Positions 34,705 through 45,185 are shown, counted from the first letter of the stretch. The stretch: 64,000 bases of DNA from Cobetia sp. L2A1 (GCF_009796845.1 NZ_CP047025.1:2480001-2544000), one strand, 5' to 3'. Numbers and translations are program-made. The notes: generated by a model not told the origin, from the sequence alone.

Positions 34705-37563
34705 TTAACTTGCAGTAGAGGAACCAGCGAGAAATATTTTATAATCTAGCATTTTTTTGTCTTTTGCATTCCAATACGCACTAGTTTTTTTATAAGGCAT
34801 CTCCATATGAATATGAACATGGCGACGTAGAAGATATTGAGGAAGTATAATAACTTTATCAATATTTTTATTTTTTGTTTCTTCCAGATAATAGGCGACT
34901 GCTCTAGTCAATAGTCCAGGGCCAGTTTTATGCCAAGTATTCTCATTATCTCTAGCTAGCAAAGATTCAGCGGCGATTTCTGCTGCATTTATAATGGCAG
35001 GATGCTGTGGCGCGGCAATTATCACATTATTTGCTAATGCACCATGTTCTTCTCTAAAACAGATGAGAGACGCCTCTTTAAAAAGCAGTTGATCGAAATC
35101 TCGATAATAGCGATCATCAGCATCAGCATATAAACCACCAAATACTGCTAAATAGCATAGGCGGAAAAAATCAGCCTCTTCGGCAGGGCTGTTTGCTAGT
35201 GAAAATGCTCTAGCATATTGAGTTCCATAGTGCTTTTTCAAAAATAGTCGCGCTGTAAACTTATTGAAACATTCATAATTAGTATTCGGAATATTTCTCC
35301 AAGTTTGCATAACCCCGACTATAGCAGCTGGTAATGTTTTAGTATTCCAGTACTGAACAATATTACGTGGTATAAGACATTGACCCGTATTAGTTCCTGA
35401 ATTATTCCTGACGTAGCCTCTTATGCATTTGACTGCAGGATATGTATGACGCAATACTAAGTCATTAGATAAAACATGCAAGGATGCAGAATCCACCTCT
35501 CTATTATAGAGGGTCAAATCATTCAAAAGAGAACCTAGTACAGAAACAGAGAAATGGTCTGACACTACATTATTAGTCATGGAAGATTTTACATCACTGA
35601 TAAGTAACTTTGCTTCTTTTTCATTACCAGTCATCAATAATACATGCAACCTAGTCATTAGCAGATAGTTAGTGTTCTTGATTAATGCTGATTGTAATTT
35701 TTCTTGAGCCTGTTCTACACGATCTAAGTGAAGCAAACTACGAGTAACAAGATTAATTGCAGCAATACGTTTACTAGGGGAAATAGGATTATTCAACACT
35801 ACTAGAGAAAGATGAGGATAACCTGCATCCAGTAATATTTTTGCGTGCAGGAATATTAACTCACTATCCTTGGGCCAGCGTCGTCTACAAAATTTAATAT
35901 ATCGAAGAGCAAGATTATGCACATCTACGAGTTGAAGATAACGTATTAGTCTAATTGCCTCTTTTATAGTACGGTTTTTTTTTACTTCTTTGCGAAATAC
36001 TTGCAAACCAATAACAGGTCCGTATAGCCTCAATGCAAATTCAGCTAATACTAAATAGCGCTCCTCATCCGGAATAAATGTGGTTAAGCGTGACAAGTAA
36101 GGCTCTATATCCTTATCGGATACCATATTAATAGTTTTATCGATAATATTAATAGCAATATCTGAAGATACAGGCCCTTTTACAAATATTAGCTTTAACA
36201 ATAACCTCACTGCTTTATCTTTTTCTAATTCTTCAGCTTTAATCAAGAGATTAAAAATCTGTTGCTCTGAGAATGAATTAGCCTTCATAATCAGACAGTC
36301 GATCATTTCTGGGTATATGTTTAAAAAGTCAGGATTTTTGTCAAACGAATGAACATTGAGCATCGATGCGACATGTAGCAACTCATGAACTGATAAAGTA
36401 TCTACAACAGCATAGTTTTTATATTTTTGCCAAAACACTATTGATTCATTAATAAACAAGCATGAAGAAAACTTTGATATAGCTGTCCAACGCATCAATC
36501 TAGCAGCAAGATGATTAGGATTTTTATCCAATAAACGGTCTAGAAGATTGATAGTTACCGTTAATCTACCGCATGTTAAATAGAAACGAGCGGCCGCTAA
36601 CATAGCATTAGGATGTGATTTTTTTTCGTGTATGTGACGTAATACTGGTAGAGAACACGTAATCATACCTAGTTGTCCTAACAAGTCCAGCCACAAACAT
36701 TGCAATCCCGGATTGCCAGGCCATCGCTTAATAGCATAGTCTAATATTTTTATAGCTTTTTCTTTCTCTTCTAGTTCACGTAATGCCTGTGCGTAATTTT
36801 TATAAATATCTGGATCATCTGGATTTTTCTTCAGTGCTATTTCGCCACGAAGCTTTGCCTGCGTATAGTTTTTTTGATCAATTGAGCTGAGTACCCATAA
36901 CTTCCATGTAATAGGCAAAGGATTATCTAGTGTCAATGCTGTAGATATTTTTTCCTCAGCGTAAATAAAGGACTTCCTTTTTAGTGCAGCTTGAACTGCT
37001 TTTACAGGTATTAAATGAAGTAATTTTAATGCATTATCGTGATTTGGCGATTGGCTTAAAGCCAAATTCACCAAATATATCGCCACTTGAAAGCGATGAT
37101 GCGATAGGAAAAACCTGGCCCCGGCCATCAATAAAGGTGGCTTTAAGCTATCTATTTCTGTTCTCAATTTTCTTATCAAAGCAAATGCTTCAGATTTTAA
37201 TCCTAAACTTTGTAGAATACTTAATTTTTCATACTGTAAACCTCTATGATTTGGCCAGTTGTGGAGAGCCTTTTCCAAACAATCTAGTGCTAGTTTTTTT
37301 TCTCCGTAACTATCGACAATACGTACTTCGAGTAAATAGAGATATGGGTCGTTCGAGTTGACATGCAATGCTTTTTTTATTCTTACTTTTGCATTATGCC
37401 AATTAGCTTGTTGCATTTCAATTTCTACATATAAACGCCATGCTTCCGATGAATTAAGGTCGCAAGATATAAGAGAAGACACTAAATTATCAGCAGTATT
37501 ATATTGGCCCTCTGCTACAGCTTCTTTGATTTTTATTAGAATAGCACTCGAATTAAGCTCCAT
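34705..37563 (-). CDS. TPR protein with C-terminal DXD glycosyltransferase domain
   Basis: A 952-aa protein. Residues 1-700 are a long array of degenerate tetratricopeptide repeats (for example A-K-VRIKKALHVNSNDPYLYL). Residues 710-940 form a glycosyltransferase of the DXD sugar-binding (Gly_transf_sug, GT32-like) type: IPRNIVQYWNTKTLP, then EEADFFRLCYLAVFGGLYAD and DADD (about 814-817), the metal-binding DXD. GC content is much lower than in neighbouring genes, and the gene lies between IS30 relics, so it was probably acquired. The stop is 9 bp from the outer end of IS30 relic 2. SD is GAGG. Substrate unknown. Confidence 0.78.
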   Translation of the reverse strand: MELNSSAILIKIKEAVAEGQYNTADNLVSSLISCDLNSSEAWRLYVEIEMQQANWHNAKVRIKKALHVNSNDPYLYLLEVRIVDSYGEKKLALDCLEKALHNWPNHRGLQYEKLSILQSLGLKSEAFALIRKLRTEIDSLKPPLLMAGARFFLSHHRFQVAIYLVNLALSQSPNHDNALKLLHLIPVKAVQAALKRKSFIYAEEKISTALTLDNPLPITWKLWVLSSIDQKNYTQAKLRGEIALKKNPDDPDIYKNYAQALRELEEKEKAIKILDYAIKRWPGNPGLQCLWLDLLGQLGMITCSLPVLRHIHEKKSHPNAMLAAARFYLTCGRLTVTINLLDRLLDKNPNHLAARLMRWTAISKFSSCLFINESIVFWQKYKNYAVVDTLSVHELLHVASMLNVHSFDKNPDFLNIYPEMIDCLIMKANSFSEQQIFNLLIKAEELEKDKAVRLLLKLIFVKGPVSSDIAINIIDKTINMVSDKDIEPYLSRLTTFIPDEERYLVLAEFALRLYGPVIGLQVFRKEVKKNRTIKEAIRLIRYLQLVDVHNLALRYIKFCRRRWPKDSELIFLHAKILLDAGYPHLSLVVLNNPISPSKRIAAINLVTRSLLHLDRVEQAQEKLQSALIKNTNYLLMTRLHVLLMTGNEKEAKLLISDVKSSMTNNVVSDHFSVSVLGSLLNDLTLYNREVDSASLHVLSNDLVLRHTYPAVKCIRGYVRNNSGTNTGQCLIPRNIVQYWNTKTLPAAIVGVMQTWRNIPNTNYECFNKFTARLFLKKHYGTQYARAFSLANSPAEEADFFRLCYLAVFGGLYADADDRYYRDFDQLLFKEASLICFREEHGALANNVIIAAPQHPAIINAAEIAAESLLARDNENTWHKTGPGLLTRAVAYYLEETKNKNIDKVIILPQYLLRRHVHIHMEMPYKKTSAYWNAKDKKMLDYKIFLAGSSTAS

Positions 37564-38327
37564 ACATCCTCACCTTCATCCAATTTAAAATATTACAATA
37601 ATAATAATTTTCAAACAGTAAAAATACAAATGGTTTTCAATTCCTGGCTTTATAGAGTAAGTGAGTACTTTGAATCCAGGCGGCAAAATTTGCAGTAGTA
37701 TAATGCATCTTAGCCAGTATTACATAGCCACTACTGAACGATGAGCGAGTGCCAACTGCGAGAGGTTTCCTTTGATCAGGTTACCCTCCCAGGGCCCTGG
37801 CAATTTATCCTTTATCCACCTCGGATGGACGGAGAAGAATGTTGACCGTGTCGGTAATCACCCCCTGACAATCTATTTCACCCACCGAGTTTTATGTGAG
37901 CATTTCCTCTGCCGTGGCAATGGATGAGCTCTTTGCGCACTTGCACGATCGACAACGGTGAAACCGTCTCGCGGTAGACGTAGGCACCTTCAAGCTTAAG
38001 TAGGATCATGAGTCGCAGCTTGCCGGCGATCTGCTCGGGAGACAAGTAGCGCCGAAGGACGTATTCGTCCAAAGCAAATCGATCACTACCGACGAGAAGT
38101 TTTCGCTTGGTGCGGTGGTAGAGCCGACGTTCGAGTCGAGAGACATGGACTCGTCCAGCGCATTCGACATCATCTGAATAACTATTTCGACGAGCTTCGT
38201 GGCTGGCACTGAAAGGCAAACGCTCCATGGACCGAGCAATCAGTAGGATGCGGTAATATCAAAATTTTTCCTGCCCTTTTTTAATATTCTTGCCAACACT
38301 CAGCTACGACATTATATATTTATTATA
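37564..38327 (-). pseudogene. Intergenic region holding IS30-family relic 3
   Basis: From about 37720 to 38252 the minus strand is a decayed copy of the same IS30 subtype as relic 1: (ATTGCTCGGTCCATGG...) gives SASHEARRNSYSDD, then RKLLVGSDRFALDEYVLRRY, SPEQIAGKLRLMILLKLEGA, YVYRETVSPLSIVQVRKELI and a degenerate IKDKLPGPWEGNLIKGN, with frameshifts. It is inverted relative to relic 1. The rest (37564-37720 and 38253-38327) is AT-rich and empty. Confidence 0.78.
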
Positions 38328-40784
38328 TTAACGAAGAGAAAAGTCCTCGTGTACTAACGTCAAATTAGGATTGTAGGCTGGGTCATTGTCCAGCTGCTCT
38401 GCCCAGGTTGAGCGCATGTACTCACACTCGGAGAGCCAGCGCGCGCGCTTCTTCGGCGTGTCATCAGCTCCGCGCGAGATGGACTCGTGATGATAAAGCT
38501 CCGCGTAGGGTGTCCATAGATTGCGATACCCTGCTTCTCGCACCTTGAGGCATAGATCAACGTCGTTATACGCTACAGCAAGCTTTTCTTCATTGAGGCC
38601 GTTCACCTCTTCAAAGACCCGGCGACGCAACAGCAGACAAGCCGCGGTGACCGCGGAGAGATTCTGTGTCGATTTCAATCGTCCCTGAAAACCATCTTCA
38701 TTACGATGGAAGAAGCGATGCGCATGGCCGGCAATACTGCCAAGCCCGAGAATGACCCCGGCATGCTGAATCGTCCCATTGGGATAATAGAGCTTGGCAC
38801 CGACACACCCGATGTCCGAACGGCACACCTGCGACACCATTTCCGTTAGCCATTCGCCATTCATCGGCTCGATATCATTGTTGACCAACCCAATGATATC
38901 GCCACGCGCCTCACGTGCTCCAAAATTGTTGATCGCGGAGTAATTGAATGGCTGATCCCAGTGCAATACACGTACACGCGCATCACGTTTGACGATGTCA
39001 CGCATATACTCAAGCGTTACCGGACACTCACTCTGGTTGTCCAGAATCAACAGCTCAAAATGCCGATAGTCTGTATGGTCAAGAATGGCATCGACGCAAG
39101 GCTTGAGAATATCTACACCGTCACGGGTCGGCACCAGCAGTGACACTAGAGGCGGTGTGTCTGGCAGTGGCCATCTCACGCGCACATTCTCGGCAGTATC
39201 ACTCGCAACATCATTGGCTTCTATCAGCACATTGCCCGGCTCAGCGACGGCCGCCCCCCCCTGACGGGCTAGATAGTCGCTTACACGTGCTAGGTGACGT
39301 GATTCGGGTATCCCCTGGTCACCCATTGCCGAGGAGAGGTTAGCATCACGGACATGCAGCAGTACTTGAGGGACTCGCCACACCAGCGTCTGATGGCTCT
39401 TGTGGGCCGGCTCGATCATCTCCAGAGCCAACTGATGAATGAGATCAGTAGCCTGCATTCCAGCGATATTTTCGCTCCCGAGAGATCGACGACAAGCTTG
39501 CCACTGCTCGCGAGACCAAAGGCCAAGATGCCCCAAGTATGGCGTAGACAAAAGTAGATCCGGGTTCCAGCCAGGTTTGAAGTTCGGCGAATGGCGATGT
39601 CCGGAAGCATCGAGGCGGTCTTCGTCGCAGTACAGGAATCCCGCCTGCGGCTTCTCGCCCAACAAATGAGCAAAGCGCATCAGGGCATCAGGCGACAAAG
39701 TGGCACCAGTCGTCAACAACCCCATCCAGTCACCCACCATCGCAGTGCTGATGACCTCAAGCTGAGCAGCTATGCTCTCGGACGCACCCACTTCTCCACC
39801 TGCCAATAGCAGGATGCGGTCATCACTCTCGCAAAGGGCAGCCAGCCAGGAATGGTTCTCTGACGTCATGCCCGGCGCTGCTACCACAAGTTGCCACCGT
39901 GAATACGTCTGTTCCATCAGGCTTGACAGGCTAGCGTCGAAAGCTTCCCGAGTGACATCCTCCTCAAGCATCAGCCCCAAACTGAACACGATTTTGGGGG
40001 TGGGATCCGTCGTCAAAGGTGCAGTGCCAGCAACTTTAACCAGCCCTTGCCCCAGCGATTCGACCATGTCGATCCACTGCTGATAATTGTGCTTGGAGCA
40101 CAGACTGATGAACGTGCTGTCGTAGTGACGAAGCGCAACGACTGACCACTTTTCATGGGTCTGTTGAACTTCCTGCTGGATGGCACGTGCGACAACAGTC
40201 TTCGGCAGACCGCGGAAATGTCGATGTGCCGTCACCAACCGTTGAACCAGTCGATCCTTGGCAAAACTGGGCGTCAGCCATACCAGTCTGAAATGCTTGA
40301 GACGAAAGGTGCCACGGCTATTAATGGGGCATAGCGTGATACGCCGCACTCCACGAGGGACCCGCAACATGCGACGAGTTATCTTCCCCGCGCGGAGTGG
40401 CAGCTCCACCGTATGAATTCGGCTAGAGGTCTCGAAGGTAATGACGGCAGCGGCCCCCGTGACTGAGCGCTCCATGTCTATCTCGACCATGTTCCAGCCG
40501 GGCAACGGCCGAGGACCTTCCCAGAGAAAAGCTGGCGTACTGGAAAGTGAACGCCATTCGCCCTCGTCAAGCGGCTCTAGATCGCTATCGATACGCAGAT
40601 AGCGCGGTACGCGGATATGCAGAGGCAGCGAAAGAAAGGTGGGGGCTTTGGTAGTGGAGGACTGAAGCTTTGATCCCTCCAGAAACGGTGGTGTCGGCAA
40701 CGCTTTCTTCCATGACTGATGAAAAGGAGAGATAAGAAACAAAAAGATAGATGGCTCGAGAGCGAAAAACCGTAAGACGACCAC
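38328..40784 (-). CDS. Glycosyltransferase with two GT2-like domains
   Basis: An 818-aa protein with a leading region of about 260 residues, a first GT-A-like domain (about 265-480; SLSSLMEQTYSRWQLVVAAP and LLYCDEDRLD-type segment), and a complete second GT2 domain (about 550-800): VSLLVPTRDGVDILKPCVDA, LNNDIEP-type metal site GLVNNDIEPMNGEWL, and the VNGLNEEKLAVAYNDVDLCL base region. The arrangement resembles WbbL/RfbN-like enzymes of O-antigen or capsule synthesis, adding a deoxysugar such as rhamnose. The start is GTG at 40784, only 9 bp after a terminator hairpin and without a clear ribosome site, so the true start may be further in. Confidence 0.8.
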   Translation of the reverse strand: MVVLRFFALEPSIFLFLISPFHQSWKKALPTPPFLEGSKLQSSTTKAPTFLSLPLHIRVPRYLRIDSDLEPLDEGEWRSLSSTPAFLWEGPRPLPGWNMVEIDMERSVTGAAAVITFETSSRIHTVELPLRAGKITRRMLRVPRGVRRITLCPINSRGTFRLKHFRLVWLTPSFAKDRLVQRLVTAHRHFRGLPKTVVARAIQQEVQQTHEKWSVVALRHYDSTFISLCSKHNYQQWIDMVESLGQGLVKVAGTAPLTTDPTPKIVFSLGLMLEEDVTREAFDASLSSLMEQTYSRWQLVVAAPGMTSENHSWLAALCESDDRILLLAGGEVGASESIAAQLEVISTAMVGDWMGLLTTGATLSPDALMRFAHLLGEKPQAGFLYCDEDRLDASGHRHSPNFKPGWNPDLLLSTPYLGHLGLWSREQWQACRRSLGSENIAGMQATDLIHQLALEMIEPAHKSHQTLVWRVPQVLLHVRDANLSSAMGDQGIPESRHLARVSDYLARQGGAAVAEPGNVLIEANDVASDTAENVRVRWPLPDTPPLVSLLVPTRDGVDILKPCVDAILDHTDYRHFELLILDNQSECPVTLEYMRDIVKRDARVRVLHWDQPFNYSAINNFGAREARGDIIGLVNNDIEPMNGEWLTEMVSQVCRSDIGCVGAKLYYPNGTIQHAGVILGLGSIAGHAHRFFHRNEDGFQGRLKSTQNLSAVTAACLLLRRRVFEEVNGLNEEKLAVAYNDVDLCLKVREAGYRNLWTPYAELYHHESISRGADDTPKKRARWLSECEYMRSTWAEQLDNDPAYNPNLTLVHEDFSLR

Positions 40785-40792
40785 ACGACAAA

Positions 40793-40819
40793 ACTTCGCT
40801 CGGGCACACCGAGCGAAGT
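40793..40819 (-). terminator. Strong hairpin terminator after the sulfotransferase-like gene
   Basis: ACTTCGCTCGG pairs perfectly with CCGAGCGAAGT (11 bp) over a 5-base loop, with TTTTG following on the minus strand. It sits about 46 bp beyond the stop at 40866 and just before the next gene, so expression of the GT2 gene needs read-through or its own promoter. Confidence 0.75.
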
Positions 40820-40865
40820 CATTATCTCATTGCCAGTAATCAGTCATGCCATACAGGATTCAATG

Positions 40866-42260
40866 TTACGCATCGTCGGAGCCGGGTGCGTTCACTTGCT
40901 CAAGCACTGATTTCTTGTCTACTACCCGGCGCTGCAGCTTCTTGATGCTACCGCCACTAGGACGGTTATCCCGTGCTTTTTCCAGCAGCAACAGGGCATC
41001 ATCCAATAGACCGTGTTGCTCAAAATAAGATCCTAGCTCGCGAAGGCGATCCGCTTCCTTCATATTACTGCTAGCAATGATGCCACGGGCGCGGGGGCTC
41101 AAACCTGCCTGTGCAGCAGGTTCTTCAAAGTCAATTCCTAATAGATCCAAAAGCTTTAGGAAAGCATACCCTTGGCGCCCTTGACGATATTGAGCCAACG
41201 CCTCTTCTTTCACGGCAGCCAATTCCTTGGCGCAATGGACTTCCAGGTAAGCCAGAGGACGATAAGGGTTGTTCAAATCAGCCGTTCTCACTCTCTTTGG
41301 CTCTTGAGGTGGAAACAGCACTGCACGATCAAGCGTCGGGAAGCGCTGTATGACAGGCTCCATGGCTGCCAGAAACATGTCATTGATGTCCTTGTACAAT
41401 AGCTCCGGTATGTCTCGGCTACCTAAGGAATCTTCTTCTGGATGCTGATCAGAATACCCTTGCAGCGCCCAGTCGATTTCACGCCCTACTTCAGATGGAA
41501 GCTTGCCCAGCACAGTATTCAATATTCGTTTGAGTTCCAATGCAGAACGAACATAACTGCGATTCGTGATTTTCTTCTCAGGCAGCAGAGCCGGGATTTC
41601 AGAGGCAGCGACGCCTAGTTCCCTTAGGAAAACGGCCTCGATCTGAGGGACATCATCAGCAGGTCTCTGATAGGTCATAAAGTGGCAGTTATCATCACCA
41701 AAGGCATTGGCCCACTGAATCAAGGGTAGGCCCGCCAGACTCGGCTTGCCATTGCGCATCACAGGAGCAAGGTGATTGGACAGCCGCCATGTCTCGCCAT
41801 GACGCTTGATACCCTGATTGTGATTACCCATTAGATAATCAATGGGAGCACGAACAAAAGCGATGACACGGATGTCTTCAGGCGCCAGCTGCATGCGTTC
41901 ATGCAGTAGGGTGTAAAGCGGCTCGGCCTGGTTGAAAAACGACTCAGACGACAACACAAGCTTCAGGCCCTTCTTGCGGGCATGAGTCAGCCACTTGCTC
42001 AGCAGTGCTTCGGCGCCATCGATATCCTTGTCACGTAGTGCTCCTCCAAGCTGACCATGACCGCCCGACACACCGTTCTTGTCGATACCATGCTCAGGGT
42101 AATAGAAACCAAGCTTTTCAAGAGGCCTGCGGGAGTTCAGCATAAAATTCTGCAACGCAGAAGAGCCTGCTTTTGGAGAGCCAATGTGGATACAAATGGA
42201 AGTTTTCATATCCAAGTAATCCATACTTTTAGATATTGGTCTTATCCAATTTCTAATCAT
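40866..42260 (-). CDS. P-loop sulfotransferase-like protein
   Basis: A 464-aa protein with the PAPS-binding P-loop HIGSPKAGSSALQNFM at about 25-40, followed by SSESFFNQ and RVIAFVRAPIDYLMGNHNQG, positioned like the 3'-phosphate-binding strand and serine of sulfotransferases. The C-terminal 120 residues (from about 345) are a helical extension unlike the catalytic fold. The start at 42260 has GAGGA upstream; an alternative ATG is at 42209. Capsule locus placement suggests it adds sulfate to the polysaccharide. The activity is inferred. Confidence 0.7.
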   Translation of the reverse strand: MIRNWIRPISKSMDYLDMKTSICIHIGSPKAGSSALQNFMLNSRRPLEKLGFYYPEHGIDKNGVSGGHGQLGGALRDKDIDGAEALLSKWLTHARKKGLKLVLSSESFFNQAEPLYTLLHERMQLAPEDIRVIAFVRAPIDYLMGNHNQGIKRHGETWRLSNHLAPVMRNGKPSLAGLPLIQWANAFGDDNCHFMTYQRPADDVPQIEAVFLRELGVAASEIPALLPEKKITNRSYVRSALELKRILNTVLGKLPSEVGREIDWALQGYSDQHPEEDSLGSRDIPELLYKDINDMFLAAMEPVIQRFPTLDRAVLFPPQEPKRVRTADLNNPYRPLAYLEVHCAKELAAVKEEALAQYRQGRQGYAFLKLLDLLGIDFEEPAAQAGLSPRARGIIASSNMKEADRLRELGSYFEQHGLLDDALLLLEKARDNRPSGGSIKKLQRRVVDKKSVLEQVNAPGSDDA

Positions 42261-42290
42261 GTAGCAACGTCCTCATGAGTAGAAAGATAC

Positions 42291-43283
42291 TCAAGAATTA
42301 ACATGAGAAGTGCCAGAGAATAGTTTGCGAGCGATCAATTTATCCTTTGCATCTCCACTCGACATAGAAATTAGTCTTTCAACAACGAAACCCGCTTTAG
42401 TTTTTATTTTATCTTTATCAATATCTACCAACTCATCTATACTAAGGCCATCCATAAATTCATATCGAGCTTTTATGTAGTTTTTATATTCTAACAAAGG
42501 CCAATTGAATTTGCGACGTGAAGAATTTTTACTTCCTTTATATCCTGAGCGATTTGTTTTTAAATCGTTCTTTGATTTAGGCTGCCCTTTTTTTAATATT
42601 GCAAAATATTCTGTTTCCGATCTATTCATACGATGCAGAATATAAGCCGATTGCTTAACAATATTCTCTTTTTCTAGTAACTGGGGACGATTTTTTTGGA
42701 AAATTGCTTCGCTACCACTTGGATTTAAAACTTTTAAATCAAAATATTTAGGGCAATGTATACGTACACGTTTTATACTTTCCCATGGTTTAGGGGAGAG
42801 AGTTTTAACATGAGCGCCGAAATGAAACCTTGACTCTGGCGTGAAGACAGAGAATGGCAAATCATATCCTATCTCACAATACCAAGGATAGCTGATAGCG
42901 TCTTTGCCGTTAGAGACGGATAATACGTGGTCGTGAATATTCGATTTGAAATCGGACGGCACCCAAAACTCATCTATATCTAGTGGAAGCCAATAATCGA
43001 CGGACAAATCTTTACAGCGCGCAATATCTTTGGCATAAGCTATAGTTTGAATTTTACTACCTATTTGAGGACCACAGAAGTCTACCCAGTCAATAACTTC
43101 GTATTCTAGCCCTGGCACTCTTTTACTTAACCTTCTTAATACTTCAAGGGATGTATCTGTCGTACGATTAACATATACAACGATACTTTCAAATCCAAAA
43201 TAATGGTGATGAAAAACCCATTCAGCAAGATATGGAGCCTCGTCTTTAGCTATAGCACACACTCTGTAAATTTTTTTACTCAT
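42291..43283 (-). CDS. Glycosyltransferase (GT2/GT92-like)
   Basis: A 330-aa protein with the fold seen in GT92/Glyco_tranf_2_4: RVCAIAKDEAPYLAEWVFHH, then the SIVVYVNRTTDTSLEVL strand, and the metal-binding DIDEF within WLPLDIDEFWVP (about residue 103). A segment HRMNRSETEYFAILKKGQPK with many lysines follows. GC is low (about 38 percent by eye), unlike its neighbours, indicating separate origin. GGTGA precedes the ATG. Neighbouring genes are 30 bp and 25 bp away in the same direction. Confidence 0.75.
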   Translation of the reverse strand: MSKKIYRVCAIAKDEAPYLAEWVFHHHYFGFESIVVYVNRTTDTSLEVLRRLSKRVPGLEYEVIDWVDFCGPQIGSKIQTIAYAKDIARCKDLSVDYWLPLDIDEFWVPSDFKSNIHDHVLSVSNGKDAISYPWYCEIGYDLPFSVFTPESRFHFGAHVKTLSPKPWESIKRVRIHCPKYFDLKVLNPSGSEAIFQKNRPQLLEKENIVKQSAYILHRMNRSETEYFAILKKGQPKSKNDLKTNRSGYKGSKNSSRRKFNWPLLEYKNYIKARYEFMDGLSIDELVDIDKDKIKTKAGFVVERLISMSSGDAKDKLIARKLFSGTSHVNS

Positions 43284-43307
43284 AATGGTTTCACCATTTT
43301 ATTCAAA

Positions 43308-44321
43308 CTAAATAAAATCAAGAGAAGCTGGGGAAATCAACATATTCATTGAGTGGTAGTATTCACGATCCGAAACGTAATCCATCTTGGCCACATCAAT
43401 CATCTCGCCCTTCGCTCCGGGAATCTGAACCGCGCGATAATTCAGCTCTCTAGAGAGTGACATCTTGTAAAACTCCGGAGATAGGTGCGCACAAAATAGC
43501 TCAAGAACCTGAGTCTTTGGCTTGGCAAAGATGATATTTGCCAGACCTGCGCCATGTGGCGCAATGATATGTGTCGCATTCCGAATTACGGCAGCCGTGG
43601 TAGCTACTGAATGATCCTCACAGTAATACGTCTTGTAACCCAATTTCGCGATCTTTTCGACAAAGACGGCTTCATTCAAGATACGGCGAGTATTACCCTT
43701 AGAGCGTGAAATATAGATCTTTCCAGGCGTCGGTTCAGCGACGTCAGCAGAGAATAGCTCACATACGAAATCAGCCGCCCACGTCGGGGTATAAAGATGC
43801 GTACGAGGAGCTGTTACCGTGACTAGCTCATCTGCCACAAAGTACTTGGGGTGTGTCTTGTAATCCCATACCTTGCCATCATCAATGCCGAGCAGCTGAA
43901 AACTCTCTTTCTTGAAGGCACTGCCATAGAAATTGACGATGATTCTGTCAAAGTCCTTAGCGACATCGTAACCCGCTTCGGTGACGACTTTGATCTTGGG
44001 CAACAGATCCAGCAGCCAATGGCTATAAAGATTGGAACCAGGCGTGACAAGATCCAATACGCGCCCCTCAACACGCACCAATTCACCTTTTATTCTGGCA
44101 GCCAACTTTTTCGTCCCGATTGGCGACGAGATCTCTTCAACGAACTGGCCTTCCGAGTGGAAGGCCTTGTTGTTTTCGAGGCAGGCGCTGACGTTGCTCC
44201 CGCTGTGCACATGCACAGCGGGCTCCTGCTCGTGGGGAGACAGAGAGAAAAGCGCGTGATCATACTCAAAACTGTGCTTGACGGGCACTTTCATGCCAGT
44301 GCGAACGGTTTGCTTAAACAA
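43308..44321 (-). CDS. Glycosyltransferase family 61 protein
   Basis: A 337-aa protein of GT61/DUF563: YSHWLLDLLPKIKVV, then ISRSKGNTRRILNE with the R-x-x-x-NE motif, and PHGAGLANIIFAKPKTQVLE near the C-terminus. These enzymes move a sugar from a nucleotide donor to polysaccharide or protein. The open frame begins with a TTG at 44321 (GGAG 11 bp upstream); ATG at 44291 is an alternative. It is part of the same direction gene run as the pyruvyltransferase. Confidence 0.82.
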   Translation of the reverse strand: MFKQTVRTGMKVPVKHSFEYDHALFSLSPHEQEPAVHVHSGSNVSACLENNKAFHSEGQFVEEISSPIGTKKLAARIKGELVRVEGRVLDLVTPGSNLYSHWLLDLLPKIKVVTEAGYDVAKDFDRIIVNFYGSAFKKESFQLLGIDDGKVWDYKTHPKYFVADELVTVTAPRTHLYTPTWAADFVCELFSADVAEPTPGKIYISRSKGNTRRILNEAVFVEKIAKLGYKTYYCEDHSVATTAAVIRNATHIIAPHGAGLANIIFAKPKTQVLELFCAHLSPEFYKMSLSRELNYRAVQIPGAKGEMIDVAKMDYVSDREYYHSMNMLISPASLDFI

Positions 44322-44371
44322 GATAACGAATACTCCGTCTAATCACAGGAAGCGCTCTGCTCCAACAATGC

Positions 44372-45184
44372 TCAAATGACCTTCTTGAAGGCTGCAATGA
44401 TGTCGGACTGGACTTCACGCAGCTTAAGCTGACTCATTTCGTGAATCTTGCTGTCCTGAAGCATTGAGGTTTGAGCGTCACTCTGGGAAACATCCAGCTT
44501 GCGAGAAAAATCACGGCCAATGGAAGAGAAATAATCGTAAAATTTGAATTCGCCGCCGCCATGCAGAGTACCGCTATCTACCCAGACATTGGGAATGCCC
44601 AATGAGTCAGAGAAGATAAGGCCATGCAGGCTTTGACTGAGAATGACTTCGCATTCCAGCATCTGTGTAAAGATGGCGTGATGATCATTGGTCCTGAAAT
44701 CAATGACGCATATATCCCCCAGTGCCGAGAATTTGTTGATGAAAGCCACATCATCCACCTTGGTGTGATGAGGAATCACACCAAACTTGAATTTCTTGGC
44801 TGGCTTTGTCGATACCAGCAGCGAGGCCAGCAGGCCAGGGTCCCCGATGGACACATCATTGCCCTTAGCACCCAGCAGAGACTTGGTCAGATAACCGCGG
44901 ACGGAATGAATATCAAGGAAATCATTCGCCTTGTTCTTCTTTTCGATATTCGCGACAGGTTTCATCAAGCCGGAACCAACCACAGCCAGACGACGACGCC
45001 CGGGCTTCCAATCATCACGGTTGTAGACCCAGTTCAGAATACTCCCGGTACTGATCACATCGGCATTGAAGATGTTAGTCTTGGAGTGCTCTACCTGAAA
45101 GTGATTCTCCAGCAAGATAGAGGTGATCTCGTCGCCCAGGTTGTTCATTCCTTCCGGACTTCTCCACCAGGTCACATTCAGCAT
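44372..45184 (-). CDS. Polysaccharide pyruvyl transferase family protein
   Basis: A 270-aa protein with the PS_pyruv_trans fold: NVTWWRSPEGMNNLGDEITS at the N-terminus, GSGLMKP and SVRGYLTKSLLGAKG, IGDPGLLASLL, then the diagnostic LSQSLHGLIFSDSLGIPNVW (S-x-H-G). These add a pyruvate ketal to sugars from phosphoenolpyruvate. SD AAGGA is present. It begins one base after the end of the upstream sulfotransferase-like gene, so the two are tightly coupled. Confidence 0.85.
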   Translation of the reverse strand: MLNVTWWRSPEGMNNLGDEITSILLENHFQVEHSKTNIFNADVISTGSILNWVYNRDDWKPGRRRLAVVGSGLMKPVANIEKKNKANDFLDIHSVRGYLTKSLLGAKGNDVSIGDPGLLASLLVSTKPAKKFKFGVIPHHTKVDDVAFINKFSALGDICVIDFRTNDHHAIFTQMLECEVILSQSLHGLIFSDSLGIPNVWVDSGTLHGGGEFKFYDYFSSIGRDFSRKLDVSQSDAQTSMLQDSKIHEMSQLKLREVQSDIIAAFKKVI

Positions 45185-45185
45185 A

